A DNA stretch of 64,000 nucleotides, from NCBI RefSeq assembly GCF_017833035.1, contig NZ_JAFIBM010000001.1, positions 3,263,709 to 3,327,708 on the forward strand. Direction: 5' to 3'. This document shows, piece by piece, positions 22,427 to 30,893 of this stretch (positions are counted from its first letter, which is position 1; every line of letters begins with the position of its first letter). The position numbers and the translations under genes were made by a program. Source of the stretch: Frigoribacterium sp. PvP032 (lineage in GTDB: Bacteria > Actinomycetota > Actinomycetes > Actinomycetales > Microbacteriaceae). The notes under the pieces were generated by a model. It was not told the DNA's origin. It did not search any database and saw nothing but the letters and a program-made list of their open reading frames with translations.

Positions 22427-23379
22427 GAGGTTCCTTCTTCGGCGCCCGTGAGGGAGGTGGAGACGACGATGCCCGCGAGGCGCGACCCGGCGGAGCCGAC
22501 GGCGGCGCGGCCGACGACCTGGCCGTCGACCGTGATCGCCAGCGGGCGCGACTGCGGGTGCGGCAGGGGCAGCACGTCGCCGACGGCGAGGTCGAGCACG
22601 ATGCTCGGCAGCACCGCGGCGGGGGCGAGGCGGAGCGCGACGTCCACGGGAACCGACGCGAGCTGGCCGCCCAGCAGGCGACGCACCTCCGCCGGGTCGA
22701 CCGCGGACTCGGACTCGCCGAGCTGGGGCAGCAGCACCTCGGCGGGGATCGCGACGGTGCCGGCGGCGCTGCGCTCGCCGACCCGGATGTCGAACGAGGC
22801 GACGATCATGAGGTCGGACTTCTGCGCGGCCTGGGCGAACTGCGAGTTGTACTGGAAGCCGCCGACGACGATCTGGGCGACGAGCAGGTTGCCGAACGAG
22901 TAGCGGAGGTCGTCGAGGGCGTCCTCCATGAGACGCCGCACGAGGGCCTGCTCGATCGGGGTGAAGGTGCGCTCCCGCACGGTCGCCGGGCGGGTGCCGC
23001 CGAGCATGTGGCTGACCCAGCTGAGCGCCGCGGAGGTCGGGAACTGGATGACGGCCTTGGGCGTCGTGCCCTCGATGCCGCACAGCACCATCGCGGTCGT
23101 CGCCGGCAGCGAGGCGGCGAACTCGTCGTAGGTGAGCACCTGCAGCTGCTCGCAGGTCACCTGCGACAACACGCGCACCTTGGCGGTGAGCTGCGTGCCC
23201 CACTGGCGGGCGAAGGTCTCGAACGCGAGCTCGAGGGCCCGCGAGTGCTCACGGGGCAGCGTCGTCGGACGACGGAAGTCGTAGATCTCGACCTGCCTCG
23301 GCGGGCGCGGCGCAGCGACGGCCGTGGCCGGTGCGGGCGTGCCGGGGGGCAGGGTCTCGAGGAGCGTCACGACGGGCAC
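22423..23379 (-). CDS. fliM: Flagellar motor switch protein FliM
   Basis: 318 residues. The middle domain (about 45-230, with FTPIEQALVRRLMEDALDDL) and the C-terminal SpoA domain are clear. The N-terminus is Pro/Ala-rich and has no LSQxEIDALL-type CheY-P-binding peptide. The start is taken at GTG 23379; the Shine-Dalgarno GAGGAG is somewhat distant (13 nt), so the exact start is uncertain. It follows motB by 37 nt. Confidence 0.92.
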   Translation of the reverse strand: MPVVTLLETLPPGTPAPATAVAAPRPPRQVEIYDFRRPTTLPREHSRALELAFETFARQWGTQLTAKVRVLSQVTCEQLQVLTYDEFAASLPATTAMVLCGIEGTTPKAVIQFPTSAALSWVSHMLGGTRPATVRERTFTPIEQALVRRLMEDALDDLRYSFGNLLVAQIVVGGFQYNSQFAQAAQKSDLMIVASFDIRVGERSAAGTVAIPAEVLLPQLGESESAVDPAEVRRLLGGQLASVPVDVALRLAPAAVLPSIVLDLAVGDVLPLPHPQSRPLAITVDGQVVGRAAVGSAGSRLAGIVVSTSLTGAEEGTS

Positions 23380-23416
23380 TCTCGGCCCGCGCCTCCTCGT
23401 CGTTAGGTGCCGGTCG

Positions 23417-24466
23417 TCAGTGGCCCCCGGACTGGGCCCCCTCGGCGTGCGCGTCCTCGGAGCCGTCGTCCGACTTCTCCTCGGTCTTCTTCTCGGTCTT
23501 CTCGGTCTTCTTCTCCGTGGTCGTCGTGGTCGCGGCGGCGTCCTCGACGGCGGGCGGGCTCTCGGCCGCGGCGTTCCTGCCGGCCGTCACCGCGCCTCCT
23601 GCGCCCTCGGCCGCCGCCTGCAGCTGGGGCAGCAGCGCGCTCACGTCGTCGGACTGGTTCGACAGGACGACGATGTCGACCCGCCGGTTGGTCGCGAAGT
23701 CGGCCTCCGTGCCGCCCGTCGAGAGGGGGCGGGACGAGCCGAAGCCGACGGCCTGCGCGTGCTCGACCGGGAGGCCGCCGCGCTCGACCAGGTCACGCAG
23801 CACCTGCGTGGCACGGGCGGACGACAGCTCCCAGTTGGTGGCGTAGGGAGCGGTCGAGCTGCGCTGGTCGGCGTGGCCCTCGATGGAGACGTCGTGGCCG
23901 GCGCCGCGGAGGACGGGCGCGATGGCGTCCATCACCCGGCGCGCGGTGTCGCTGAGGTCGGCGCTGTTCGTGCCGAAGAACGTCTCAGAGCCGACCAGCC
24001 GCACCGTGAGGCCGCGCGCGTCGGTCGTGAACTGCACGTCGGCGGTGAGGCCGGAGCCGGCGAGGCCCGCGGCGATCGCCTCCTTGATGGCGGTGAGGTC
24101 GTCGAGCTCGGCCTGCGCCTGCGCGAGCTCCTCGGCGGTGCCGGCCGTGCCGCTCGCGGAGGCCTTGCTCATGTCGGTCTCGTCGCCGGTGGAGTAGCCC
24201 TGGCCCTCCGGCGTCACGTCGTTGACCGTGACGACGGTGCCCGACGCCGTGTCGACCTTGCCGACGTCGGTCTGGCCGAAGCCGGTCGCGAGCGAGTTGC
24301 GCAGGGCGATGTACTTGTCCTGGTCGACGCTCGACATCGCGAACAGCACGATGAACATGCACATGAGCACGGTGACCATGTCCATGTACGAGGCCAGCCA
24401 GCGCTCGTCGGGGTGCTCCTCCTCGGCGTGGCCCTTCTTCTTGCGGCCGCCGCGCGCGCCGCTCAC
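23417..24466 (-). CDS. motB: Flagellar stator protein MotB
   Basis: 349 residues. The single membrane helix (about 26-45) carries Asp29, the proton-accepting residue. The periplasmic-side OmpA-like peptidoglycan-binding domain spans about 150-275 (IEGHADQRSS, then WELSSARATQVL). The last ~60 residues are a charged Lys/Thr/Glu tail not found in model MotB. The start ATG overlaps the motA stop (ATGA). Confidence 0.96.
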   Translation of the reverse strand: MSGARGGRKKKGHAEEEHPDERWLASYMDMVTVLMCMFIVLFAMSSVDQDKYIALRNSLATGFGQTDVGKVDTASGTVVTVNDVTPEGQGYSTGDETDMSKASASGTAGTAEELAQAQAELDDLTAIKEAIAAGLAGSGLTADVQFTTDARGLTVRLVGSETFFGTNSADLSDTARRVMDAIAPVLRGAGHDVSIEGHADQRSSTAPYATNWELSSARATQVLRDLVERGGLPVEHAQAVGFGSSRPLSTGGTEADFATNRRVDIVVLSNQSDDVSALLPQLQAAAEGAGGAVTAGRNAAAESPPAVEDAAATTTTTEKKTEKTEKKTEEKSDDGSEDAHAEGAQSGGH

Positions 24467-25287
24467 GCTGCGAGGCCCTGGTCGTCGGCGCCGGCCCCCG
24501 CCTTGGCGCCCTTGCCTGCCTTGCCTGCGCCGGCCTCGAGCGAGTGCACGGGCACCATGGCCTTGAGGCGCTCGCCCAGGAGGCGCGGCTGGCTCCCGGC
24601 CTGGACGGCCAGCACGCCCTCGATCAGCAGCGTCATGCGCGCCTCGTCGAGGTCGGCCAGCTTCTTCAGGCGACCGGCGAACGGCAGCCAGAGGAAGTTC
24701 GCGCTGAGCAGGCCCCAGAGGGTCGCCACGAACGCCGCCGCGATCAGCGGGCCGAGCTCGTCGGGCGAGGCGAGGTTCTCGAGCACGTGGGTCAGGCTGA
24801 CCACCGTGCCGATGATGCCGACGGTCGGGGCGTAGCCGCCCAGGCTGTTGAAGAACTTGCTCGCCGTGCGGTCGGCGGCGAGACGCGACTCCATCTCGTC
24901 CTCGAGCAGGATCCGCAGCTCCTCGCCGTCGGTGCCGTCGGCGATGTTCTGCAGGGCGCCCTTCATGAAGGGGTCCTCGACCTTCTCGGCCTCCGCCTCG
25001 AGCGAGAGCAGGCCCTCGCTGCGCGCCTTCTCGGCGAGCGCCACGATGTCGTCGATGACCGACTGCGGCGGGATCACCTTGCCCGTGAAGGCGTGCGGGA
25101 TCTTCTTGAAGCTCAGCATCGCGTCCTTGATCGTCGTGCCGGCGATGCCGACCGCGATCGTGGCGCCGAAGACGAGCAGCATCGGCGCGGGCAGCAACAG
25201 GCCCTCGACGTGGACGCCCTCGAGCTTGATCATCCCGAACAGCGCGCCGAACGCGAGCAGGATGCCGATGATCGTCGCCGGGTCCAT
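24463..25287 (-). CDS. motA: Flagellar stator protein MotA
   Basis: 274 residues, normal length plus a short Gly/Ala/Lys tail. Four membrane segments are visible; the conserved cytoplasmic loop lies at about 85-140 and the PTVGIIGTVVSL helix at about 155-166. It forms the ion-driven stator with MotB. The start overlaps the flbD stop (TGATG). Confidence 0.96.
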   Translation of the reverse strand: MDPATIIGILLAFGALFGMIKLEGVHVEGLLLPAPMLLVFGATIAVGIAGTTIKDAMLSFKKIPHAFTGKVIPPQSVIDDIVALAEKARSEGLLSLEAEAEKVEDPFMKGALQNIADGTDGEELRILLEDEMESRLAADRTASKFFNSLGGYAPTVGIIGTVVSLTHVLENLASPDELGPLIAAAFVATLWGLLSANFLWLPFAGRLKKLADLDEARMTLLIEGVLAVQAGSQPRLLGERLKAMVPVHSLEAGAGKAGKGAKAGAGADDQGLAA

Positions 25288-25682
25288 CAGCGGGCTCCGG
25301 TCGGTGCGGGCGCGGGCGCGGTGGCGGTGGCGGTGGCGGTGCTGGCCGTGGGGGTCTGCTCGGCCGGGCGGAGGGCGCTGACGAGACCGCCGCCTCCTTC
25401 GCCGCGCGAGCCGCGGACGATGCCGAGCTGCGGGCCGGTCGACGTCCGGCTGCCGAGCGGCTGCGTCGCGGGGGCGACGAGGTCGGGCGCGTCGTAGGCC
25501 AGGGAGACGATGCGGGCGCGGTAGCGGGCGATCATCTCGATCACCACGGCCATCGGCTCGGTGACGATGTACTTCGCCCCGTCAACCATGATCAGCGTCG
25601 TGTCGGGCGTCTCGTGGATGCGCTCGATCAGGTCTGGGTTGACAGCGAATCTGCTGTCGTTGAGTCGCGTGACGACGATCAT
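25287..25682 (-). CDS. flbD: FlbD/SwrD-family flagellar protein
   Basis: 131 residues. The first ~65 are the FlbD domain (MIVVTRLNDSRFAVNPDLIERIHETP). The rest is a Pro/Thr/Ala-rich tail. In Bacillus the homologue SwrD raises motor power. It is the first gene of the flbD-motAB-fliMNOPQR-flhBA operon, behind a sigma-28-type promoter and a leader hairpin. Confidence 0.88.
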   Translation of the reverse strand: MIVVTRLNDSRFAVNPDLIERIHETPDTTLIMVDGAKYIVTEPMAVVIEMIARYRARIVSLAYDAPDLVAPATQPLGSRTSTGPQLGIVRGSRGEGGGGLVSALRPAEQTPTASTATATATAPAPAPTGAR

Positions 25683-25705
25683 CGGCCCGTCCTAGGTCTG
25701 TGTCT

Positions 25706-25728
25706 CCCGCCACCGTCCGTGGGGCGGG
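25706..25728 (-). promoter_or_regulatory. Leader hairpin with ACGGAC loop upstream of flbD (putative CsrA site)
   Basis: On the minus strand CCCGCCCC pairs with GG-T-GGCGGG (one bulged T), leaving the hexaloop ACGGAC. The loop is identical to that in the fliC leader. ANGGA in a hairpin loop is the CsrA recognition pattern. Confidence 0.6.
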
Positions 25729-25760
25729 CGAGCTGCTCGTCCTGAGCTGCTCAGGGGTGA

Positions 25761-25787
25761 CTATCGGCAGGGGGCCGGGCGTCGTTA
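25761..25787 (-). promoter_or_regulatory. Sigma-28-type promoter of the flbD operon
   Basis: On the minus strand TAAC (25787-25784), 15 bases, then GCCGATAG (25768-25761). This fits the FliA/WhiG consensus TAAA-N15-GCCGATAA. Transcription would start about 75 nt before flbD. Confidence 0.75.
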
Positions 25788-25959
25788 GGTGCGGGTCGTG
25801 GTGCGGGTCGGGTGCCTCCGCGGGAGCGACAAGACGACGCGGAAGATCACGCCGTTTCGTCGCTTTCGCGTCGGGACCGACGGCCGCGGGAGGGGAGGAC
25901 GCAGCGCAGGAGGCGGCAGGCGACACATGCGCGCAACAGCGGGCTGGCAAGATGCTGCG

Positions 25960-26763
25960 GTGACCGACACCCCCGCGAACGACGGCACGCGCGACGCCAC
26001 CCCTGTCGCCCGGCCCTCCTCCCCTGCTTCACCTGCCCCCGCCACCGGCTCGACGCCCGTCTACTCGACTCCAGAGTCCACCGGGCCGGATGCCGCCCTG
26101 TCGCCCGACACGGCGACCCCGCTGGTCGACGACCCGGCCCTGACCGAGACCGCCGCGACCGTGGACGCCAACCGGCACAGCCTGGTCGAGAACGTGATGG
26201 GGGTGGTGACGGGAGTCTTCATCGCCTCCTTCGGGCTGTTCCTGCTCAAGGTGAGCGGGGCCGTCTCGGGCGGCACCGCCGGCATCGCGCTGCTGCTCGA
26301 CTACGCCGGGCCGCTGTCGTTCGGGGCGTTGTTCATGCTGGTGAACGTGCCGTTCTTCGCTCTCGCGGTGTGGAAGAAGGGGCTCGCGTTCACGCTGCGG
26401 ACCGTGCTGACCGTCGGCATGGTGTCGGCCATGTCGTACCTGCACCCGGCCGTGTTCCACATCGACGACATCGACCCGGTCTACGGCACGCTCGGCGGAA
26501 ACCTGCTCGTCGGGGTGGGACTGCTGATCCTGTTCCGCCACGGGGCGAGCCTCGGGGGCATCAACATCCTCGCGCTCGTGCTGCAGGAGAAGCTCGGCTG
26601 GCGGGCCGGCTACGTGCAGATGGCCGTCGACGTCGTGATCATCCTGTTCTCGCTCACCGTCGTCTCGCCCTGGATCGTGCTGCTGTCGGCCGCGGGTGCC
26701 GTGGTGCTCAACCTCGTGCTCGCCCTCAACCACAAGCAGGGGCGATACCTCGGTCGCACGTGA
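25960..26763 (+). CDS. YitT-family membrane protein
   Basis: About 267 residues from GTG 25960 (alternative ATG 25927; neither has a strong Shine-Dalgarno). The first ~70 residues are disordered and Pro/Ala/Thr-rich. Six hydrophobic segments follow from FIASFGLFLLKVSGAVSGGTAGIALLL (shown in part) to the end, with the Gly-rich motif SGGTAGIALL typical of YitT proteins. The function of the family is not established. It is divergent from the flbD operon. Confidence 0.8.
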   Translation: MTDTPANDGTRDATPVARPSSPASPAPATGSTPVYSTPESTGPDAALSPDTATPLVDDPALTETAATVDANRHSLVENVMGVVTGVFIASFGLFLLKVSGAVSGGTAGIALLLDYAGPLSFGALFMLVNVPFFALAVWKKGLAFTLRTVLTVGMVSAMSYLHPAVFHIDDIDPVYGTLGGNLLVGVGLLILFRHGASLGGINILALVLQEKLGWRAGYVQMAVDVVIILFSLTVVSPWIVLLSAAGAVVLNLVLALNHKQGRYLGRT

Positions 26764-26885
26764 CCACTTCGGGGGTGATCTGGGGGTGAACCGCTCTCAG
26801 GTCGGACACAGACTCGAGAAAGTCTCTACCTTGGGCGTCGGGCCGACGACCGTCGAGGCCACCCCGCTCTAGAGGAGTCACGACC

Positions 26886-27170
26886 ATGACCTACGACCAG
26901 AACACCCCCGCCACCACGGCCCCCGGCGCATCGGCCAAGTTCAACACGCTCGCCATCGTCGGCTTCGTGCTCGCGTTCGTCGTCAACATCGCCGGCGTCG
27001 TCGTCAGCTTCATCGCCCTGTCGCAGATCAAGAAGACCGGCGAGCGTGGCCGCGGCCTCGCCATCGCCGGCATCATCATCGGTCTGCTGTCGATCGTCTT
27101 CGGCATCGTCTACATCACGGTGCTGCTGCCCATGATCATGGAGCAGGTCGGCAACGTCCCCACTTACTGA
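26886..27170 (+). CDS. DUF4190-type small membrane protein
   Basis: 94 residues with two membrane helices (about 22-44 and 60-84) separated by a short charged loop (SQIKKTGERGRGLAIAG). This is the DUF4190 pattern common in actinobacteria; the function is unknown. AGAGGAG lies 8 nt before the ATG. A strong palindromic terminator follows. Confidence 0.8.
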   Translation: MTYDQNTPATTAPGASAKFNTLAIVGFVLAFVVNIAGVVVSFIALSQIKKTGERGRGLAIAGIIIGLLSIVFGIVYITVLLPMIMEQVGNVPTY

Positions 27171-27189
27171 TCTCTGCGAGACCGCCTGC

Positions 27190-27228
27190 AGGAGGCGCGG
27201 TGCCCGTTCGACGGGCACCGCGCCTCCT
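27190..27228. terminator. Perfect 18-bp hairpin terminator made of two decamer copies
   Basis: Arms 27190-27207 and 27211-27228 are perfect inverse complements around the loop TCG. Each arm begins or ends with the over-represented decamer AGGAGGCGCG/CGCGCCTCCT. It lies between the convergent DUF4190 gene and the small minus-strand gene. Confidence 0.85.
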
Positions 27229-27246
27229 TCGTGTCGGAGGGTGTCG

Positions 27247-27354
27247 TCAGGCGGCGGAGGCGGAGGCGCGGGTGCGGGCCCGGCGGCTCCACAGCTCTCC
27301 GATGATGATCAGGACGGCCGCGACGCCGCGGGCGCTGGTGGTGACGATGGTCAT
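27247..27354 (-). CDS. Small hypothetical peptide of 35 residues
   Basis: Reads MTIVTTSARGVAAVLIIIG followed by a basic tail rich in Arg, Ala and Ser. AGGAG stands 7 nt before the ATG. The hydrophobic stretch at about 10-19 could be a short membrane helix. It sits between the bidirectional terminator and the glycosyltransferase. The ribosome site supports it; otherwise nothing is known. Confidence 0.5.
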   Translation of the reverse strand: MTIVTTSARGVAAVLIIIGELWSRRARTRASASAA

Positions 27355-27476
27355 GGTGGGGCTCCTGTCCTGTGCGCGACGGTCACGGCCGAGGTCACGG
27401 CCGACATGATCGACGCGTGCGTTGCGACGACGCTACGGGCGACGTTCCACGGACACCTCCGCCACGCGAACGAGAT

Positions 27477-28754
27477 CTACGGCGGCCAGGCCGTCCAGAG
27501 GAGGACGATCGCGACGACCTGGAGCGCGAGGCCGGTGACGATCGTGACGACCACGCGCCTCCTCGTGGCCGACAGCTGCGGGTCGCCCAGCAGCGGTGCG
27601 AGCGGCATCAGCATCCGGAAGCTCGACTGCTGCGGCAGGAACACCGCGACGAGGTAGGCGACGTACCCGATCGCGTAGGTCTGCAGCTCGAGGCCGAGAC
27701 GCTGCGACCGACGGACCAGCCCGAGCACGACCGCCGCGAGCAGCAGCACCACGGCCACGACCCCGAGCCAGCCGGCCATCGCCTCGCCGAAGCGGAACCA
27801 CGGCGTGAAGGGGACGAAGCCGTCCGATCCGATGTAGTCACGCCACCACGACGACTCCGTCGCGAAGTAGCCGTCGCGCTCGCCGGTGACCGCGGCCACG
27901 ACGACCGGCCACGCGAAGCCCGCCGCCGTGACGATCAGCCCTGCCGCCCAGATGCGGACGTGCTCGGCGAGGGGCGTGGGGGCGAGCTCGGGGTCGTCCT
28001 CGTTCTCCGCCCGGCGTCGGGCTCGGCGGCTCCGCACCAGACGCACCAGCCAGGTCAGGCCCAGCGCGGCCGAGAGTGCCAGCCCGCCCGGGTGCGCGAA
28101 CGACGCGAGCACGCCGAGCACCGCGAACCAGGCCCACCGCCGCGCCGTCATCGCGAGCAGCGCGCCGAACATCAGCAGCAGGAACAGCGACTCCGCGTAG
28201 GGCACCTGCAGCATGAACGACATCGGCGCGACGCAGAAGAAGACCGCACCCCAGAAGGAGGCGCGGGCACCGAACCGCGTCAGCATCAGCCGGTGGAGCA
28301 CCAGCGTCGCACCGGCTCCCGCCAGCACCGCCACGACGATCGCCGCGATCAGCCAGTCGCCGCCGACCACCGGCCGCACGACCCGCACCAGCGCCGGGAA
28401 GAGCGGCATGAACGCCCACGCGTTCTTGACGACCTGGCCGTCGTCGTTCCGCGGCAGCTCGGCGGGGTAGCCCTGCTCGGAGATCTCGCGGTAGAAGACG
28501 GCGTCCCACGACGAGAGGTAGCCCGCGAAGCCCGGGCCTCCGTCGTGCTGTGCCCAGGTCGCAGTCGCCGTGAGCGAGTGGACGGCAGCGAGGAACAGCG
28601 TCGTGACGAGGCGCGAGGCGGCGTACACGCCGAGGAGGACGAACGTCGTCGCGAGGCCGGGTCGCAGGCGGGGCCGGGGCCGGTCGGGGGTGCCAGTTCG
28701 CGGGGCGGACGGCTCCGGGCGCGTGCTGCGCCGCGCCTCCGTCCCCGTCGTCAT
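27477..28754 (-). CDS. Polytopic membrane glycosyltransferase (PIG-V/mannosyltransferase-like)
   Basis: 425 residues with about ten membrane segments after a disordered, basic N-terminus (1-35). The lumenal-side loop after the first helix holds WDAVFYREISEQGYP, matching the W-D-x-x-x-Y pattern of GPI-mannosyltransferase-II-like and GT-C enzymes that use polyprenyl-phosphate sugars. The substrate is not predictable. It is monocistronic. Confidence 0.75.
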   Translation of the reverse strand: MTTGTEARRSTRPEPSAPRTGTPDRPRPRLRPGLATTFVLLGVYAASRLVTTLFLAAVHSLTATATWAQHDGGPGFAGYLSSWDAVFYREISEQGYPAELPRNDDGQVVKNAWAFMPLFPALVRVVRPVVGGDWLIAAIVVAVLAGAGATLVLHRLMLTRFGARASFWGAVFFCVAPMSFMLQVPYAESLFLLLMFGALLAMTARRWAWFAVLGVLASFAHPGGLALSAALGLTWLVRLVRSRRARRRAENEDDPELAPTPLAEHVRIWAAGLIVTAAGFAWPVVVAAVTGERDGYFATESSWWRDYIGSDGFVPFTPWFRFGEAMAGWLGVVAVVLLLAAVVLGLVRRSQRLGLELQTYAIGYVAYLVAVFLPQQSSFRMLMPLAPLLGDPQLSATRRRVVVTIVTGLALQVVAIVLLWTAWPP

Positions 28755-29100
28755 CGATCTTGTCTACCCGGCAGGCGCTGGGAGGGCGGGCCGCCGTACC
28801 CCGCGCCCCCGCGCCCCGCACTCGGAGGTGCGGGCGACCCGCCGACATCGGAGTGGACACGTGCGGGTGCGGCTGGGCGTGGAGGTGCGCGCCCGCCACG
28901 GAGACCGGCCCCAGCTGGACCCTCGGGACCCGCGCAGGCCCGCGGGCGCGCGCGAGGGTGCGCGCGGGTTCGTGGGGTGCGGGCGCGGGCGGGCGGGCAC
29001 GCGCGTGCGGCGGCAGGTGCGAGACGAGACCGCAGGAGGCGCGGGCCGGTCTCGAGGACCGGGCCCGCGCCTCCTGCGCTGCGGCTGCAGCAGCGAGCGG
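28755..29100. other. GC-rich intergenic region ending in the flgE terminator
   Basis: 346 bases, extremely G/C-rich with runs of GCGGGCGGGC. I see no gene. The right end holds the terminator at 29032-29077; the left end is the upstream region of the glycosyltransferase. Confidence 0.6.
29032..29077 (-). terminator. Terminator downstream of flgE
   Basis: A 20-bp stem with one bulged G around the loop TCGAG; arms start GCAGGAGGCGCGG and end CGCGCCTCCTGC. Both arms contain the over-represented decamer. It lies 24 nt past the flgE stop, at the end of the fliH-flgE operon. Confidence 0.8.
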
Positions 29101-30273
29101 CTAGCGCTTCAGGTTGGTGAGCTCCTGGAGGACCTCGTCCGAGGTGGTGATGATGCGGGCGTTCGCCTGGAAGCCGCGCTGGGCGACGATGAGGTTCGTG
29201 AACTCCTGCGAGAGGTCGACGTTGCTCATCTCGAGCGTGCCGCTCGAGAGCGAGCCGACTCCGGGCGAGCCGGGGACGCCGAGCGCCGCGTTGCCCGAGT
29301 TCGCCGTGGCGCGGTAGCCCGACGAGCCGGACTTCTCGAGGCCGCCCGGGTTGGCGAAGGTCGCCAGCGCGATCCGGCCGACGGCGAGCGACTCGCCGTT
29401 GCTGAACTGCCCGACGAGGGTGCCGTCCTTCGAGAGGCTGAAGCCCTTGAGCGTGCCGGCCTCGCGACCGTTCTGGTCGGTGACGGCGACGGTGTTCAGC
29501 GCCGCGAAGCCGGTGATCTTCGACAGGTCGACGGCGATGCCGCCGACGGTCAGCGAGCCGGCGCCGTTCTGGGCACCGTCGGTGAAGGTGAGGGCGGTGC
29601 TGCCGGGAGCCCCGACGCCGTCGGTGCCGGTGACGTTCCAGCCGCCCGCGGTGCGCGTGAACGACAGCGTCAGCGTGCGCTCGGTGCCGAACGCGTCGTA
29701 GACCTTCGAGTCGCGCGTCAGGGTCTCGCCGACCGCGGTCTCGGACGGCAGGTTGCCGGCGACGTTCGCCCCGGTCGTGGCGGTGGCCGGTGCCGCGCCG
29801 TTCAGGGGCAGCATGATGTCGCCCACCGCGCCTCCGTCGTTGACGACGCCGTTCGTGGCGGAGTAGCCCTGCACGATCTTGCCGTCGGCCGAGACGAGGC
29901 GGCCGTCGGCGTCGAAGTCGAACGCGCCCGCACGCGTGTAGACGGTGTCGTTGCCGAGGCGCGTCACGAAGAAGCCGTCGCCCGAGATCATCAGGTCGGT
30001 CGCCTTGCCGGTCGCCTGCGCCGAGCCCTGGGCGAAGTTCGTCGAGATGCCCGCGACCTGCACGCCGAGGCCGACCTGCGCGGGGTTCGTGCCGCCGATG
30101 CCGGTCTGCGGGCCTCCGGCGCCCTGGGTCATCTGCGACAGGGTGTCCTGGAACTGCGTGGTCGACGACTTGAAGCCGGCGGTGTTGACGTTGGCGATGT
30201 TGTTGCCGGTGACGTCGAGCATGGTCTGGTGCGACCGGAGACCGGAGATGCCGGAGTAGAGGGAGCGGAGCAT
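29101..30273 (-). CDS. flgE: Flagellar hook protein FlgE
   Basis: 390 residues, a normal hook-protein length. The N-terminal rod-protein motif (MLRSLYSGISGLRSHQTML) and the C-terminal helix (LSQEFTNLIVAQRGFQANAR) are intact, with the FlgE beta domains between. It polymerises outside the cell to form the hook. It follows flgD by 103 nt and is last in its operon. Confidence 0.95.
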   Translation of the reverse strand: MLRSLYSGISGLRSHQTMLDVTGNNIANVNTAGFKSSTTQFQDTLSQMTQGAGGPQTGIGGTNPAQVGLGVQVAGISTNFAQGSAQATGKATDLMISGDGFFVTRLGNDTVYTRAGAFDFDADGRLVSADGKIVQGYSATNGVVNDGGAVGDIMLPLNGAAPATATTGANVAGNLPSETAVGETLTRDSKVYDAFGTERTLTLSFTRTAGGWNVTGTDGVGAPGSTALTFTDGAQNGAGSLTVGGIAVDLSKITGFAALNTVAVTDQNGREAGTLKGFSLSKDGTLVGQFSNGESLAVGRIALATFANPGGLEKSGSSGYRATANSGNAALGVPGSPGVGSLSSGTLEMSNVDLSQEFTNLIVAQRGFQANARIITTSDEVLQELTNLKR

Positions 30274-30376
30274 GGGAGCTGCCTTTCGGACGGAGCTGAG
30301 GAGGCGCGTCCTGCGCGGAGAGACCGGTCGCGTCCTGCGTCCGGGGCGGTGCTGAGAAGTGCGGGGGGGCGAGTCG

Positions 30377-30817
30377 CTAGGCCTTGGGCGTCGCGGTGAT
30401 GCCGGAGATGAGATCCAACGCGACCTCCTTCCCGCCGACGGTGACCTTGGGCACGGACTCGGCGAACGAGACGCTCGTCGCGGTGCCGGTGACGGCCTTG
30501 CCGTCGGGGCCCGTGTAGCTGACCTCGCGACCGACCAGGGCCGACGCCGAGGTGCGCATCTGCAGCGAGAAGCCCTCGTTCGCGGTCGTCGTCTGGTTGG
30601 TGATCTGCTCCATCATCGCGAGCTGCGTGGTCTGCGCCATCATCGCGTTGGTGTCCATCGGCGACGACGGGTCCTGGTTCTTCAGCTGCGTGACCAGCAG
30701 GTTCATGAACATCTCGCCGTCCATGGCGGTCTTCGTCGTGCGCGCCGACGACGACTGCTGGGCGGCGGCCATCACGGTCGGGTCGACGGTTCCGGAGATC
30801 TGGTCGATCGAGGGCAT
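30377..30817 (-). CDS. flgD: Flagellar hook cap protein FlgD
   Basis: 146 residues. The conserved N-terminal export and assembly region (MFMNLLVTQLKNQDPSSPMD) is clear. The C-terminus (TGPDGKAVTGTATSVSF) is a short single beta region, so the Tudor/Fn3 domains of enterobacterial FlgD are largely absent. AGGAAG lies 9 nt upstream of the ATG. Confidence 0.9.
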   Translation of the reverse strand: MPSIDQISGTVDPTVMAAAQQSSSARTTKTAMDGEMFMNLLVTQLKNQDPSSPMDTNAMMAQTTQLAMMEQITNQTTTANEGFSLQMRTSASALVGREVSYTGPDGKAVTGTATSVSFAESVPKVTVGGKEVALDLISGITATPKA

Positions 30818-30893
30818 CTGCTGTGTCTTCCTGTGGAGGGGAGGTGCGGTGAGAGCTGTGGAGGGGTGGTATCGCTGGCGGCGGGCCGTGCCG

